Part shown: piece after piece, positions 1 to 6,366 of the stretch | Layout: every line of letters starts with the position of its first letter | Numbering within the stretch: position 1 is the first letter of the stretch | DNA from: Gammaproteobacteria bacterium | GTDB taxonomy: Bacteria > Pseudomonadota > Gammaproteobacteria > Steroidobacterales > Steroidobacteraceae | NCBI GenBank assembly: GCA_025350345.1 | Contig: JANXYA010000217.1 | Span: forward strand, 1 to 7,281 | DNA: 7,281 nucleotides | Direction of reading: 5' to 3' | Made by a program: the position numbers and the translations under genes | The notes under the pieces: generated by a model | What the model was told of the DNA's origin: nothing | Databases searched by the model: none | The model's input: only the letters and a program-made list of their open reading frames with translations

Positions 1-1774
1 CGGCACTCGCCGGCTTGTCCAGGTCCGCCAGGAGTTCTGGCCCGACAATGGCAAGCGGCGTCGTGCCATAGGACAACAGCCGATCGTGAAAGTCGTGGAG
101 CGAACCGTGCGCACCCATCTTCAGCGTGTACGCGGCGAGCAGGTTCTCGATCTGCAGGCGCCCGACGGTATAGGCATCGTAATAGCCGGGTTCGGTGGCC
201 ATCGAGGCCACCTGCGCCGCGGCGGCTTCATGGCTGAAGCTGGTCTGCTGCGCGAAAAAATCCACTGCCTGTTCGTAGGTCCACTCCCCGCTCGCCAGGT
301 TTCGATCGACGATTGCCCGCGCACCGCGCACCCGCTCCCAGCGGGCCGTAAACAGCCGTCCGTCCAGATGGTCACCGTACAGGCCGAGGCGCACGAACAT
401 CTCTTCACCGTAGAAGGCCCAGCCTTCGGCAAACACGGAACTGTCCTCGATGCGGCGGATGAAATCCGGATGCCGCTTGGCGATCGAGAGCTGCAGGAAG
501 TGCCCCGGCATCGCCTCGTGCGCCGCGGTGGACAGGATCCGGTCGCGATCGAAGTCCTCGTTCATGTCCAGGCGCGCGGCCGCTGCCTCCAGCGACTTCG
601 GCGGCGTGATGTAGTAGTAGCCGGTGGTGGATGCGGAAAACAGGCGCGGCGGGCTCATGTTGGCGCCCGGCAGGAGTGGCTGGAGGAAGGGCGGGGTTTC
701 CACGATCTGCATCTGCCCGAGCCAGGCTGGGACCGTGACCACATCGTGCGCGGCCATGAATTGGCTCAGCTCGGCGATGCGTTCGCGGTAGTACTCGATC
801 AGCGGCGGACCGCCCGGCGCCAGGCCCCCGCCGCTGTCCGGCCCGAAGGCCACGCCCCGGTGCTTTGCCTCGGCCAACAGCCAGAACTCCTCGGCCCAGC
901 CGTGCGCGAGCTCATCGCGCGCCATGTCGTCAATGTCGGCGGAGGTGTAGGGCAGGAGCTGCTCATCTTTGAGTATCCGGTCATAGGCCTCGCGGCCGAT
1001 CGAATAATTCTCCGGCCAGGACGCCAGGTGCGCCTTGATGTAGGCCTTGGTCGCCGCCATCGCGCCCAGGGCCGCGTCGCGGGCCTTCACGAAGCGGGCC
1101 AGGGCGCCGGAGTGCGCACCCAGCTGGGTCTTGGCCGTGGCGGTGAGTGGACCATTGAGGAAGTCGGGGGCGCCTTCGAGCTGCTGTACGGCGATGGCAC
1201 CGAACAGGTGACAGGGCATCGTCACCAGCGCCTGCGCCGCGGCGATATAGTCCGGCGCCCTGGCCAGACGGCTGGTGATGTCCGCCCAGGCCTGCAGCTG
1301 GTCCTTCGCGCTCGCACCTTCCTGTCCGACGACGGGAAGATTCTCGAACTGCAGGAACACCGCCCCCAAAATGTTGGTCGCCGCCCTGCCGTAGTCCTTG
1401 CGGTCATGCTGGTACACGAGCAGCGCGTTGAGCTGCGTCGCGAGCTGCGCCCCCAGAAGGCGCGCATCGTCCCGATCGACCAGGGAGGTTTCGGCCGTCA
1501 TCCCGGCGCTAAGCGCCGCCAGCTGCTGCTGCCAGGACTTGAGGCGCTCGATCTGCGCGGCGCGCTGCTCCTCGCCCGGCGTGTCGAGCTCACCGTCGTG
1601 GCCCGGCAGGCCCAGGGTCGTGGCCCGCATCGGATACATTTTCGCGGTGGTGTACACCATGTCCTGCGCCAGGCGGGTCAGGCTCTCGTGCAGGCTCTCC
1701 GCCGTGTGTCCCGCCGGGGCGAACAGCGCCAGCAGAAGGGTGGTGACTACGGCAAAGCTGGTGCACCTGTTCAT
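1..1774 (-). CDS. Secreted DUF885-family zinc metallopeptidase-like protein, partial at the C-terminus
   Basis: The gene reads leftward from ATG at 1774 and is open for 591 codons until the window edge. DUF885 proteins are usually around 600 residues, so only the last few residues and the stop are probably missing. Residues 1-24 form a signal peptide (MNRC, then a hydrophobic VVTTLLLALFAP core, then AGHTA), which predicts a periplasmic or secreted protein. The zinc motif HEAMPGHFLQ lies at residues 419-428 (bases 491-520) and matches the family's HExxPGH pattern. The second hallmark, EGWAFYGEE, is at residues 450-458, and YTVGRLQIENLLAAY lies near the C-terminus. The family is generally annotated as uncharacterised peptidase-like; substrate and physiological role are inference. 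The start is supported by the signal peptide and by AGAGAG 6 bases upstream. The gene diverges from the plus-strand gene beginning near 1936. Family assignment is firm; function is not. Confidence 0.93.
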   Translation of the reverse strand, partial: MNRCTSFAVVTTLLLALFAPAGHTAESLHESLTRLAQDMVYTTAKMYPMRATTLGLPGHDGELDTPGEEQRAAQIERLKSWQQQLAALSAGMTAETSLVDRDDARLLGAQLATQLNALLVYQHDRKDYGRAATNILGAVFLQFENLPVVGQEGASAKDQLQAWADITSRLARAPDYIAAAQALVTMPCHLFGAIAVQQLEGAPDFLNGPLTATAKTQLGAHSGALARFVKARDAALGAMAATKAYIKAHLASWPENYSIGREAYDRILKDEQLLPYTSADIDDMARDELAHGWAEEFWLLAEAKHRGVAFGPDSGGGLAPGGPPLIEYYRERIAELSQFMAAHDVVTVPAWLGQMQIVETPPFLQPLLPGANMSPPRLFSASTTGYYYITPPKSLEAAAARLDMNEDFDRDRILSTAAHEAMPGHFLQLSIAKRHPDFIRRIEDSSVFAEGWAFYGEEMFVRLGLYGDHLDGRLFTARWERVRGARAIVDRNLASGEWTYEQAVDFFAQQTSFSHEAAAAQVASMATEPGYYDAYTVGRLQIENLLAAYTLKMGAHGSLHDFHDRLLSYGTTPLAIVGPELLADLDKPASA

Positions 1775-1935
1775 GGCCCACTCTCTGGAAAACGGTTGCG
1801 CCATTGTCTCACGGCTCAGGACCGATGGGTCCACAGGCACGCGGCCCGTGGGTGCCGCGCAGCATCGGGTCGGTTCAAACCCGTACAAACAAGCCTGCCT
1901 GAGCGGCCCCGTGCCGACGCTATTGATATGATCGG
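1775..1935. other. Divergent intergenic region with three small hairpins
   Basis: About 160 bases separate the leftward DUF885 gene from the rightward gene. Three short inverted repeats follow each other: GGACC/GGTCC (1819-1823 and 1828-1832, loop of 4), GGCAC/GTGCC (1836-1840 and 1852-1856) and CGGGT/ACCCG (1866-1870 and 1879-1883). If the DUF885 promoter lies on their far side, they would sit in its 5' leader. Stems of five base pairs are expected by chance in GC-rich DNA, so this is a description rather than a functional claim. I found no convincing -35/-10 pair for the leftward gene. Confidence 0.35.
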
Positions 1936-1957
1936 GTGATCGGCCCGCGGCAGGAGG
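1927..1957 (+). promoter_or_regulatory. Candidate -10 box and Shine-Dalgarno for the 1936-2361 gene
   Basis: TATGAT at 1927-1932 resembles a sigma-70 -10 element and would place transcription start near 1939. A perfect AGGAGG follows at 1952-1957. No good -35 hexamer is visible at the expected distance. The arrangement favours translation starting downstream of 1957, at ATT 1966-1968 after an 8-base spacer, because the GTG at 1936 would lie at or before the transcript start and has no ribosome-binding site. Inferred from the sequence only. Confidence 0.4.
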
Positions 1958-2361
1958 ACGGCGCTATTACTGCACCTATTGACTCACCTACCAGTCGCTT
2001 TCGCGCCCTGTTCGCCGGGCGCCGGAGACGCAACGAGGAGTTGCGCTTCGCGGACCGTGTGTGCACCGAATCACTGGCGGCTCTGGCGGACGTGCGCGCC
2101 GCCCGGCCGCAGCTCAGCGGTGACGAGCTGTACGAAGCGGTGATCGCCCGTCGCCTGCAGCGTGGTGATGGCGCGGCACGCCTCATCCTGCAGCGTACCT
2201 ACGAAAGCCTCGAGGACTGGGGAAGCGATCGCACGCCAAGATTCCTCGATGTGGTCCGGTACATGATCGTCAATGAGTACCTGGATGCCGCGACCGGCGA
2301 GCGGGGCATGGGCGTCGACCTGGGCGCCTTTCTCGCGCAGTACATCGACCCCCAGCTCTAG
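1936..2361 (+). CDS. Hypothetical helical protein (141 aa from GTG 1936, or 131 aa from ATT 1966)
   Basis: I do not recognise this family. The frame has GC-rich third positions like its neighbours, and no better-supported frame opposes it. The N-terminal third is basic, with an RFRALFAGRRRRNEELRF stretch. The rest looks helical and soluble, with amphipathic segments such as LSGDELYEAVIARRLQRG and RFLDVVRYMIVNEYLDAA. There is no signal peptide, membrane segment or recognisable catalytic motif. The conventional start is GTG 1936, but the only strong Shine-Dalgarno (AGGAGG, 1952-1957) lies inside that reading and points to ATT 1966. The codons from 1966 on are also poorer in GC, as is common at initiation regions. 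The gene converges on the DinB-like gene, and the two stop codons overlap in one CTAG (2358-2361). It is the only plus-strand gene here and may be transcribed alone. Confidence 0.72.
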   Translation: MIGPRQEDGAITAPIDSPTSRFRALFAGRRRRNEELRFADRVCTESLAALADVRAARPQLSGDELYEAVIARRLQRGDGAARLILQRTYESLEDWGSDRTPRFLDVVRYMIVNEYLDAATGERGMGVDLGAFLAQYIDPQL

Positions 2362-2873
2362 GCGGATCCTCCCGGCGAGGCTGAGCCGGCGGCAAGCCAC
2401 AGCTCAATCTCGGCGCGGTGCGCTGCATCGTGCTCGCACATGAGCACGGGCAGATCCGCCAATAGCACGGGACCCACACCCTCCTGCACGCCGCTGCGCT
2501 CCCAGTCCTCCTCTCGCACGCGGGCCAGATGGGCCAGGTTGGCGGCGCGCGCCGCAGCGAACGCGGCGAGCCCCTCGCGCAGCGAGCGGCGGCTATAGTC
2601 GCGCTCGGCCGCGATGGCATCGCCGTCAAAATCCGGCAGCAGGGGCTGGTTCTCGTGCAGGAGCCGCTCGATGCGCCGCCCGAAGCCTTCGTGCTCCAGG
2701 TCGGCCAGGTGCCACACCTGCTCAACGGCTGAGAAGGCCAGGCCGGCACGCCGCTCGCGTGCGATCGCCGCACTCAACGCCTGCAGGAGCCCCGCCAGCT
2801 CTTCGGGCATGCGCTGCAGGGCCGACCGCACCGCGATGCGTTCAGCTGGTGAAGGTTTGACAGGCTGAGCCAC
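2358..2873 (-). CDS. DinB/YfiT-like metal-binding four-helix protein
   Basis: This is a 171-residue protein of the DinB superfamily, a metal-binding four-helix bundle fold. Visible hallmarks are VWHLADLEH, placing a likely metal ligand at H55, and the C-terminal CEHDAAHRAEIELWL with H148 and H152. Together these give the expected three-histidine site. Length is typical for the family. DinB-like proteins include thiol-dependent transferases and many members of unknown role, so I do not assign a substrate. The start is GTG at 2873 without a clear Shine-Dalgarno; a later start (for example ATG for residue 22) would remove only N-terminal sequence before the first ligand. It lies 64 bases after the 79-residue gene on the same strand, with no visible terminator between, so the two are probably co-transcribed. 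The end overlaps the stop codon of the convergent plus-strand gene. Confidence 0.85.
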   Translation of the reverse strand: MAQPVKPSPAERIAVRSALQRMPEELAGLLQALSAAIARERRAGLAFSAVEQVWHLADLEHEGFGRRIERLLHENQPLLPDFDGDAIAAERDYSRRSLREGLAAFAAARAANLAHLARVREEDWERSGVQEGVGPVLLADLPVLMCEHDAAHRAEIELWLAAGSASPGGSA

Positions 2874-2937
2874 AGGCCCAATCTGCGCGTCTGGGGCTCC
2901 GCTGGCAAGCCGGGCCGGACAGCCGGCTCCGGAGAGT

Positions 2938-3177
2938 TCAATCGTCGAGATGACCGATCTGGCTGGCGATCTCGTAGCGCCGGTACTCGAGGCGCTGCCA
3001 CTGACGACGCGTTGTTTCGAGCTCGGCGAGTTGCGTGTCCGGCTCGCTCTTCAGGGCCCAATACTCGGCGCGCGCTGCCCCGGCCGCTTCGCTGGCGCCC
3101 CGATAGCGCTGGCTCAGGCTGGCGAGAAACTGCGCCAGCTCGTCCGCCACGAGCTCGCCGTCCAGTCCGTAACCCAT
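2938..3177 (-). CDS. Small charged, probably coiled-coil hypothetical protein
   Basis: A 79-residue protein with no family that I recognise. It begins MGYGLDGELVADELAQFL and continues in long charged helical stretches (SLSQRYRGASEAAGAARAEY, then TQLAELETTRRQWQRLEYRR). This heptad-like character suggests a coiled coil or helical hairpin. No signal peptide, membrane segment or cysteine is present. The ATG start is well supported: GGAG lies 6 bases upstream (complement of 3184-3187), and a GATAAT -10-like box lies further upstream at 3205-3210 on this strand. The gene probably heads a two-gene unit with the DinB-like gene downstream. Function unknown. Confidence 0.75.
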   Translation of the reverse strand: MGYGLDGELVADELAQFLASLSQRYRGASEAAGAARAEYWALKSEPDTQLAELETTRRQWQRLEYRRYEIASQIGHLDD

Positions 3178-3204
3178 GATGTACTCCGGTGGTGACGCGG
3201 AGAC

Positions 3205-3210
3205 ATTATC
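3205..3210 (-). promoter_or_regulatory. Candidate -10 element for the 79-aa/DinB-like unit
   Basis: On the minus strand these bases read GATAAT, five of six matches to TATAAT. Transcription would begin near 3198, giving a short leader of about 20 bases that contains the GGAG ribosome-binding site. No consensus -35 is seen at 16-18 bases; that region is occupied by the 3221-3238 palindrome, so activator dependence or repression is possible. Inference from position and match only. Confidence 0.45.
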
Positions 3211-3220
3211 CGGGGCTCAT

Positions 3221-3238
3221 CTGACAAAATTGTGTCAG
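3221..3238. promoter_or_regulatory. 18-base near-palindrome, operator-like
   Basis: CTGACAAAATTGTGTCAG is an inverted repeat with half-sites CTGACA and TGTCAG around an AATT centre. Eight of nine positions in each half are symmetric. It is AT-richer than its surroundings and centred about 31 bases upstream of the predicted start of the 79-aa transcript, over the -35 region. That position suits a dimeric transcription factor. It also lies 18 bases beyond the stop of the upstream gene (3257), but it has no T-run and only a six-pair stem, so a Rho-independent terminator is less likely. The regulator is unknown. Confidence 0.5.
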
Positions 3239-3256
3239 CCGGATGGCGAAATCAGC

Positions 3257-3637
3257 TCAGTCGTCGTGGTTCTCGTGGCGTCGTTCTGTCGTGTGGACCC
3301 GGTACGCTCCGGTGGAGCCCGGCTCACGCATCGATGGGCCACCCACTCCCCAAATCCCCGTCTGTTCGTTCCCATCGGGCGGCGCCGGCGGCGTGGCTTG
3401 CGCACGCGTCACCCGCCAGTTCAGGCTCATGACGCGCAACGCGACGAGCAGCAGCAGCAGGCTCCCCAGGCCGATCAGGATGCCTCGCAGCGCCAGACCC
3501 GCGCGCAACGCGGCGGTAATGGCGTAGGCGGACCAGCCGCCCAGCAGGAGCAGGAAGACGGCGCCGGAGCCGAGCAGCGCCAGGCGCGCGCCACGCGGGC
3601 CGAAACGTTGGAGGATCCGGGTCAGCTCGGTGCTCAT
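3257..3637 (-). CDS. Small membrane protein with two transmembrane helices
   Basis: A 126-residue protein of no recognised family. After a short polar N-terminus (MSTELTRILQRFGPRG) come two hydrophobic segments at about residues 18-43 and 47-70, separated by a short turn (LRAG). They form a helical hairpin whose two ends should lie on the same side of the membrane, probably cytoplasmic given the flanking arginines. The C-terminal 50 residues are polar, rich in Pro and Gly, and end in a charged RRHENHDD tail. I chose ATG 3637 because GGAG lies 9 bases upstream; an in-frame GTG at 3652 would add five residues but overlaps that ribosome-binding site. It follows the TfoX-like gene by 90 bases, so either read-through or its own promoter is possible. 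Function unknown. Confidence 0.72.
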   Translation of the reverse strand: MSTELTRILQRFGPRGARLALLGSGAVFLLLLGGWSAYAITAALRAGLALRGILIGLGSLLLLLVALRVMSLNWRVTRAQATPPAPPDGNEQTGIWGVGGPSMREPGSTGAYRVHTTERRHENHDD

Positions 3638-3727
3638 AGCGGAAGACTCCACGGAACACGCTGGGGGCGGCTTTGGACTGCGCAGACCACAGCATGCGAC
3701 TCCGGCGCAGGTATGTGCAAGTGAAGC

Positions 3728-4096
3728 TCAGTCGTGGGCGGCACGACCGCGACGGCCGGCCCGGCGCACCCGGGCCTTCGTCCGCGCGGCATCGAGCGCG
3801 CGCCGCATCCACACCGCGAGTTCCTCCGGGTCGTCATAGAGACGCGCCGGGACGGTGTAGTAGCTCATCGATTTGGTCCCCGGCCCCATCGGACAGAAGG
3901 CCTGCAGCCCCTCGCGCTCGTAGTAGCCGCGGCTGGCATCGTCGACCCGGAAATACAGCACGTCGTCGTCAGCGATGGCGAAGAACAGGCCCTCGGCATA
4001 AAAGCCGACGCCGCCGAACATGCGCCGTGCGGTTACCGGGCGCACCGCACCGAGCGTATCGAGCAGGAAAGTACTGAACTGTGCGCTCACCGCCAC
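3728..4096 (-). CDS. TfoX/Sxy N-terminal-domain protein
   Basis: A 122-residue single-domain protein matching the TfoX N-terminal domain from end to end. Visible motifs are RRMFGGVGFYAEGLFFAI (residues 24-41), LYFRVDD (47-53) and MSYYTVPARLYDDPEELAVW (77-96). In Haemophilus and E. coli, full-length TfoX/Sxy has an additional C-terminal domain and promotes CRP-dependent competence genes. That domain is absent here; the domain is followed only by a basic tail (RTKARVRRAGRRGR). A competence role therefore cannot be assumed, and such stand-alone proteins are usually of unknown function. The start is GTG at 4096, with a second GTG two codons later; no strong Shine-Dalgarno is seen. Only 16 bases separate it from the stop of the POT transporter gene upstream, so co-transcription or translational coupling is likely. 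Confidence 0.9.
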   Translation of the reverse strand: MAVSAQFSTFLLDTLGAVRPVTARRMFGGVGFYAEGLFFAIADDDVLYFRVDDASRGYYEREGLQAFCPMGPGTKSMSYYTVPARLYDDPEELAVWMRRALDAARTKARVRRAGRRGRAAHD

Positions 4097-4112
4097 AGGC
4101 TAATGCCCGCTA

Positions 4113-5693
4113 CTAGTCGGCGCGGACGTGGACCTGCTCCCGATAGAGCATGGCGACGCCGATGAACACCACCCCGAGGCCGGCCATCATGCTGGCGAAG
4201 AAAATGAAGTATTGCGGCCCGACCAGCCGGTACGTGGACACGACTCCGCCCGCGGTGTTCCAGCTTCCGGTGGTGGACACGGAGCGGCGATGCTCATTGT
4301 CCATGAGGCGCACTCGACTGCCCTGCACTTCCGAGACCAGGAACGTCCCGGCAAGCGGTGCCGACTTGCCGTCGGGGGTATGTACGGTCAGGCCGGTACT
4401 GTCGAAGTCGATCTTTTGGCCGGTGATGACGCTGGTGCCGGCTGGGAGACTGACCCAGGTTTCGCCGCCAGCCACCACGGCACTGCGCGGCAAATCCCGC
4501 ACCATGACGTTGTTGACTACCGCGGTAGTCAGGTTGCCCACGGCAATCGCGCAAAGGTAAAGCGCCATGATGAAGCTCTTCATGCGCAGCGGCGCCTGCT
4601 TGTAGAAGAACTCCAGTGCAGTAATCGACAGCAGCACTTCCGAGGCAGAGAGCACCACATAGGCGAGCAGCTGCCGCCAGACCGAGACGCTGATGCCGTT
4701 CTGGATCTTCCTTTCTATGCCGGCAATGATCAGGAAGGACAGCGCCGCCATGAACATGCCCACGCACATCTTGCGCAGCGGCGTCACCGCAAAAAACCGG
4801 CCCGCCAGGGGATAGATTCCAAAGGTGAAGATCGGAACCATGACCAGGATCAGCAGGCCGTTGACCACCTGGATCTGGGCCGGCAGCAAGGTATAGCCCG
4901 GCCACAGCGTCTTATCCATGAGATCGGAAGTGGCCTGCAGCGTCCAGGTCTGGCCGTTGCTTTGATCCCACAGTGCCCAGAATCCGGCGATGAACACCAG
5001 CAGGACCAGCAGCCTGCCGACCAGGCGCCGACCCTCGGGCGAGACGATGTCGCGCAGCCACTGCTTGCCCGCCGGCGGAATGACCGTAAAGCGGTTTCGC
5101 CCCATCCAGAATACCAGCGTCGCCAGCGCCATCATGGCCGCGGGCATGCCAAACGCGGCCTTCGGCCCATAGGTATTGAGCAGCACGGGACAGAAATAGA
5201 TCGAGATTGACGAGCCGGCGTTGATCGAGAGGTAGAAGTAGCTGAAGGCGCGCTCGATCAGGTGCTGGTTGCGGCTGGTGAACTGATCGCCCACATTGGT
5301 CGAGACGCAGGGCTTGATGCCACCGGTGCCAAATGCCATGAAGGCCAGACCCACACCCAGCGTCATCGGACTCGGAGGTCCGAGAGCAAGGATTGCGCAG
5401 CCCAGCACATAGGCCATTGAGAAGGTAATGATCGTCCGGAATTTGCCCCAGTACACATCGGAGACGATCGCCCCCACGAGCGGAAAAAAATAGGCACCGA
5501 ACTTGAAGAGGCTCTGCCAACTGGTCGCCTTGGCATCGCCGTAGTGCAGGAACTGAACCATGTAGACCGAGAGAATGGCGTTGATGCCGTAAAAACAGAA
5601 TCGTTCGGCAAACTCGTTGGCGATGATGAACGGGATGCCCCTGGGCATCCGATTGGCATCGCTGTCATCGTTCGTCAGGACGGTGCTGTGCAT
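4113..5693 (-). CDS. POT/PTR2-family proton-dependent oligopeptide transporter
   Basis: A 526-residue inner-membrane protein of the major facilitator superfamily, POT branch, which imports di- and tripeptides with protons. Hallmarks: the ExxERF proton-coupling motif in helix 1 (NEFAERFCFYG; E27, E30, R31), the PTR2 signature GTGGIKPCVSTNVGDQF (residues 122-138, with K127), FSYFYLSINAGSSIS (150-164), FWALWDQSNGQTW in helix 7 (238-250) and SASEVLLSITALEFFY in helix 10 (349-364, with E352). I count 12 hydrophobic helices, without the extra HA/HB pair that many bacterial POTs carry between helices 6 and 7. A polar segment of about 95 residues (399-493), beta-rich in appearance, separates helices 11 and 12 and should be periplasmic. 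The start is ATG 5693 with AGGAG 5 bases upstream. It follows the DUF1134 gene by 34 bases and precedes the TfoX-like gene by 16. Substrate specificity is inferred from the family. Confidence 0.95.
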   Translation of the reverse strand: MHSTVLTNDDSDANRMPRGIPFIIANEFAERFCFYGINAILSVYMVQFLHYGDAKATSWQSLFKFGAYFFPLVGAIVSDVYWGKFRTIITFSMAYVLGCAILALGPPSPMTLGVGLAFMAFGTGGIKPCVSTNVGDQFTSRNQHLIERAFSYFYLSINAGSSISIYFCPVLLNTYGPKAAFGMPAAMMALATLVFWMGRNRFTVIPPAGKQWLRDIVSPEGRRLVGRLLVLLVFIAGFWALWDQSNGQTWTLQATSDLMDKTLWPGYTLLPAQIQVVNGLLILVMVPIFTFGIYPLAGRFFAVTPLRKMCVGMFMAALSFLIIAGIERKIQNGISVSVWRQLLAYVVLSASEVLLSITALEFFYKQAPLRMKSFIMALYLCAIAVGNLTTAVVNNVMVRDLPRSAVVAGGETWVSLPAGTSVITGQKIDFDSTGLTVHTPDGKSAPLAGTFLVSEVQGSRVRLMDNEHRRSVSTTGSWNTAGGVVSTYRLVGPQYFIFFASMMAGLGVVFIGVAMLYREQVHVRAD

Positions 5694-5727
5694 GCGTGCT
5701 CCTGGCAGTTCCGGACCGTTCAGGGCC

Positions 5728-6324
5728 TCAGAATGGGTTGAGGCGTTTCTGCGGCGAGAAGTGCATATAGGACACGGCGATGCCCTGGCGCCAGCCCACG
5801 CCGAAGCGCACGGGGGCGATGACGATGCGATCGGATTGCACGTAGTTCACGCCGAAGCCGCCGACGAAATAGAGGCTCCCCTCGACGCCCGGAAAGCGCT
5901 GGAACAGCTGCTCGGTGCTCGCCAGGTCGTAGACCAGGGCGAACACCTTGACCGCGTTGGCACCGACATCGAAGCCGATGGACGGACCCTGCCAGTAGAT
6001 CTTCCGCCCGGCGCCGCCCTTGAAGACCAGCTCGCCGTGCCCATAGCGCAGGCCGACGCCGACGGCGCCACCAGCTTCTTCACCGCGAATGATGGCGACC
6101 GGCTGGCCTTTTTCCTTCAGTACCTTCGATAACACCTTGCCCAGATCCTCGGCGCCGTTCTTGAACAAGCCGTTCGCGGCCTTGACCACCTCGTCATCGG
6201 AGTAGGTGGCGTGGCTGGTCGCTGCCGTCCCGCTCTGCTCGGCGGCCATCGTGGCGCCGGCGGCCAGCACCAGCGAGGCCAGCAGCATTGCCAGGCAGGA
6301 CCTAGTACTTGGATGAGGCAACAT
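5728..6324 (-). CDS. DUF1134 (EipA-like) periplasmic envelope protein
   Basis: A 198-residue exported protein. Residues 1-28 are a signal peptide (hydrophobic LAMLLASLVLAAGA, likely cleavage after ATMAA). The mature part carries the conserved DUF1134 blocks GEEAGGAVGVGLRYG (81-95), YWQGPSIGFDVGAN (110-123), FQRFPGVEGSLYFVGGFGVN (141-160) and a C-terminal NPF. In Brucella, the DUF1134 protein EipA is periplasmic and needed for cell-envelope integrity; a similar role here is inference. The start at ATG 6324 is supported by AAGGAG with a 7-base spacer. The gene sits 42 bases after the membrane microprotein gene and 34 bases before the POT gene, all on one strand, suggesting one transcript. Its biochemical activity is not known from sequence. 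Confidence 0.93.
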   Translation of the reverse strand: MLPHPSTRSCLAMLLASLVLAAGATMAAEQSGTAATSHATYSDDEVVKAANGLFKNGAEDLGKVLSKVLKEKGQPVAIIRGEEAGGAVGVGLRYGHGELVFKGGAGRKIYWQGPSIGFDVGANAVKVFALVYDLASTEQLFQRFPGVEGSLYFVGGFGVNYVQSDRIVIAPVRFGVGWRQGIAVSYMHFSPQKRLNPF

Positions 6325-6366
6325 AACCGGACTCCTTAAAGGTTGAATGACCCGTCCACGACCTGA

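Noticed and set aside
1866..1883. A tRNA T-arm-like sequence (GGTTCAAACCCG)
   Set aside because: Only three pairs form in the T-arm register, and no D-arm, anticodon arm or acceptor stem can be assembled around it, so it is not a tRNA. I found no repeated copy that would make it an attachment site.
86..1939. A 617-codon open frame on the plus strand
   Set aside because: It is antisense to the DUF885 gene, which shows a signal peptide, HExxPGH and EGWA motifs. The antisense product is rich in Arg, Gly and His with no domain, as expected of a shadow frame in GC-rich DNA.
2071..2400. A 109-codon minus-strand frame opposite the plus-strand gene
   Set aside because: It overlaps both the plus-strand gene and the end of the DinB-like gene, has no ribosome-binding site or family resemblance, and would need the better-supported frames to be false.
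3221..3238. The palindrome as a Rho-independent terminator for the gene ending at 3257
   Set aside because: The stem has only six perfect pairs, is not GC-rich, and no T-run follows on the minus strand; its position over a promoter fits an operator better.
3447..3462. AGC/CAG triplet repeats resembling a microsatellite
   Set aside because: They encode a run of leucines in the second transmembrane helix of the minus-strand membrane protein and are explained by codon choice.
3176..3724. A 182-codon plus-strand frame ending in a Gln-rich stretch
   Set aside because: It lies opposite the two-helix membrane protein; the Gln run is the antisense reading of its leucine codons. No ribosome-binding site or family similarity is seen.
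4128..5210. A 360-codon open frame on the plus strand
   Set aside because: Antisense to the POT transporter, whose motifs are unambiguous; the product is rich in His, Gln, Arg and Asp and has no recognisable domain.
5617..6132. A plus-strand frame of 171 codons
   Set aside because: Antisense to the 5' end of the POT gene and the DUF1134 gene, both of which carry strong family motifs on the minus strand.
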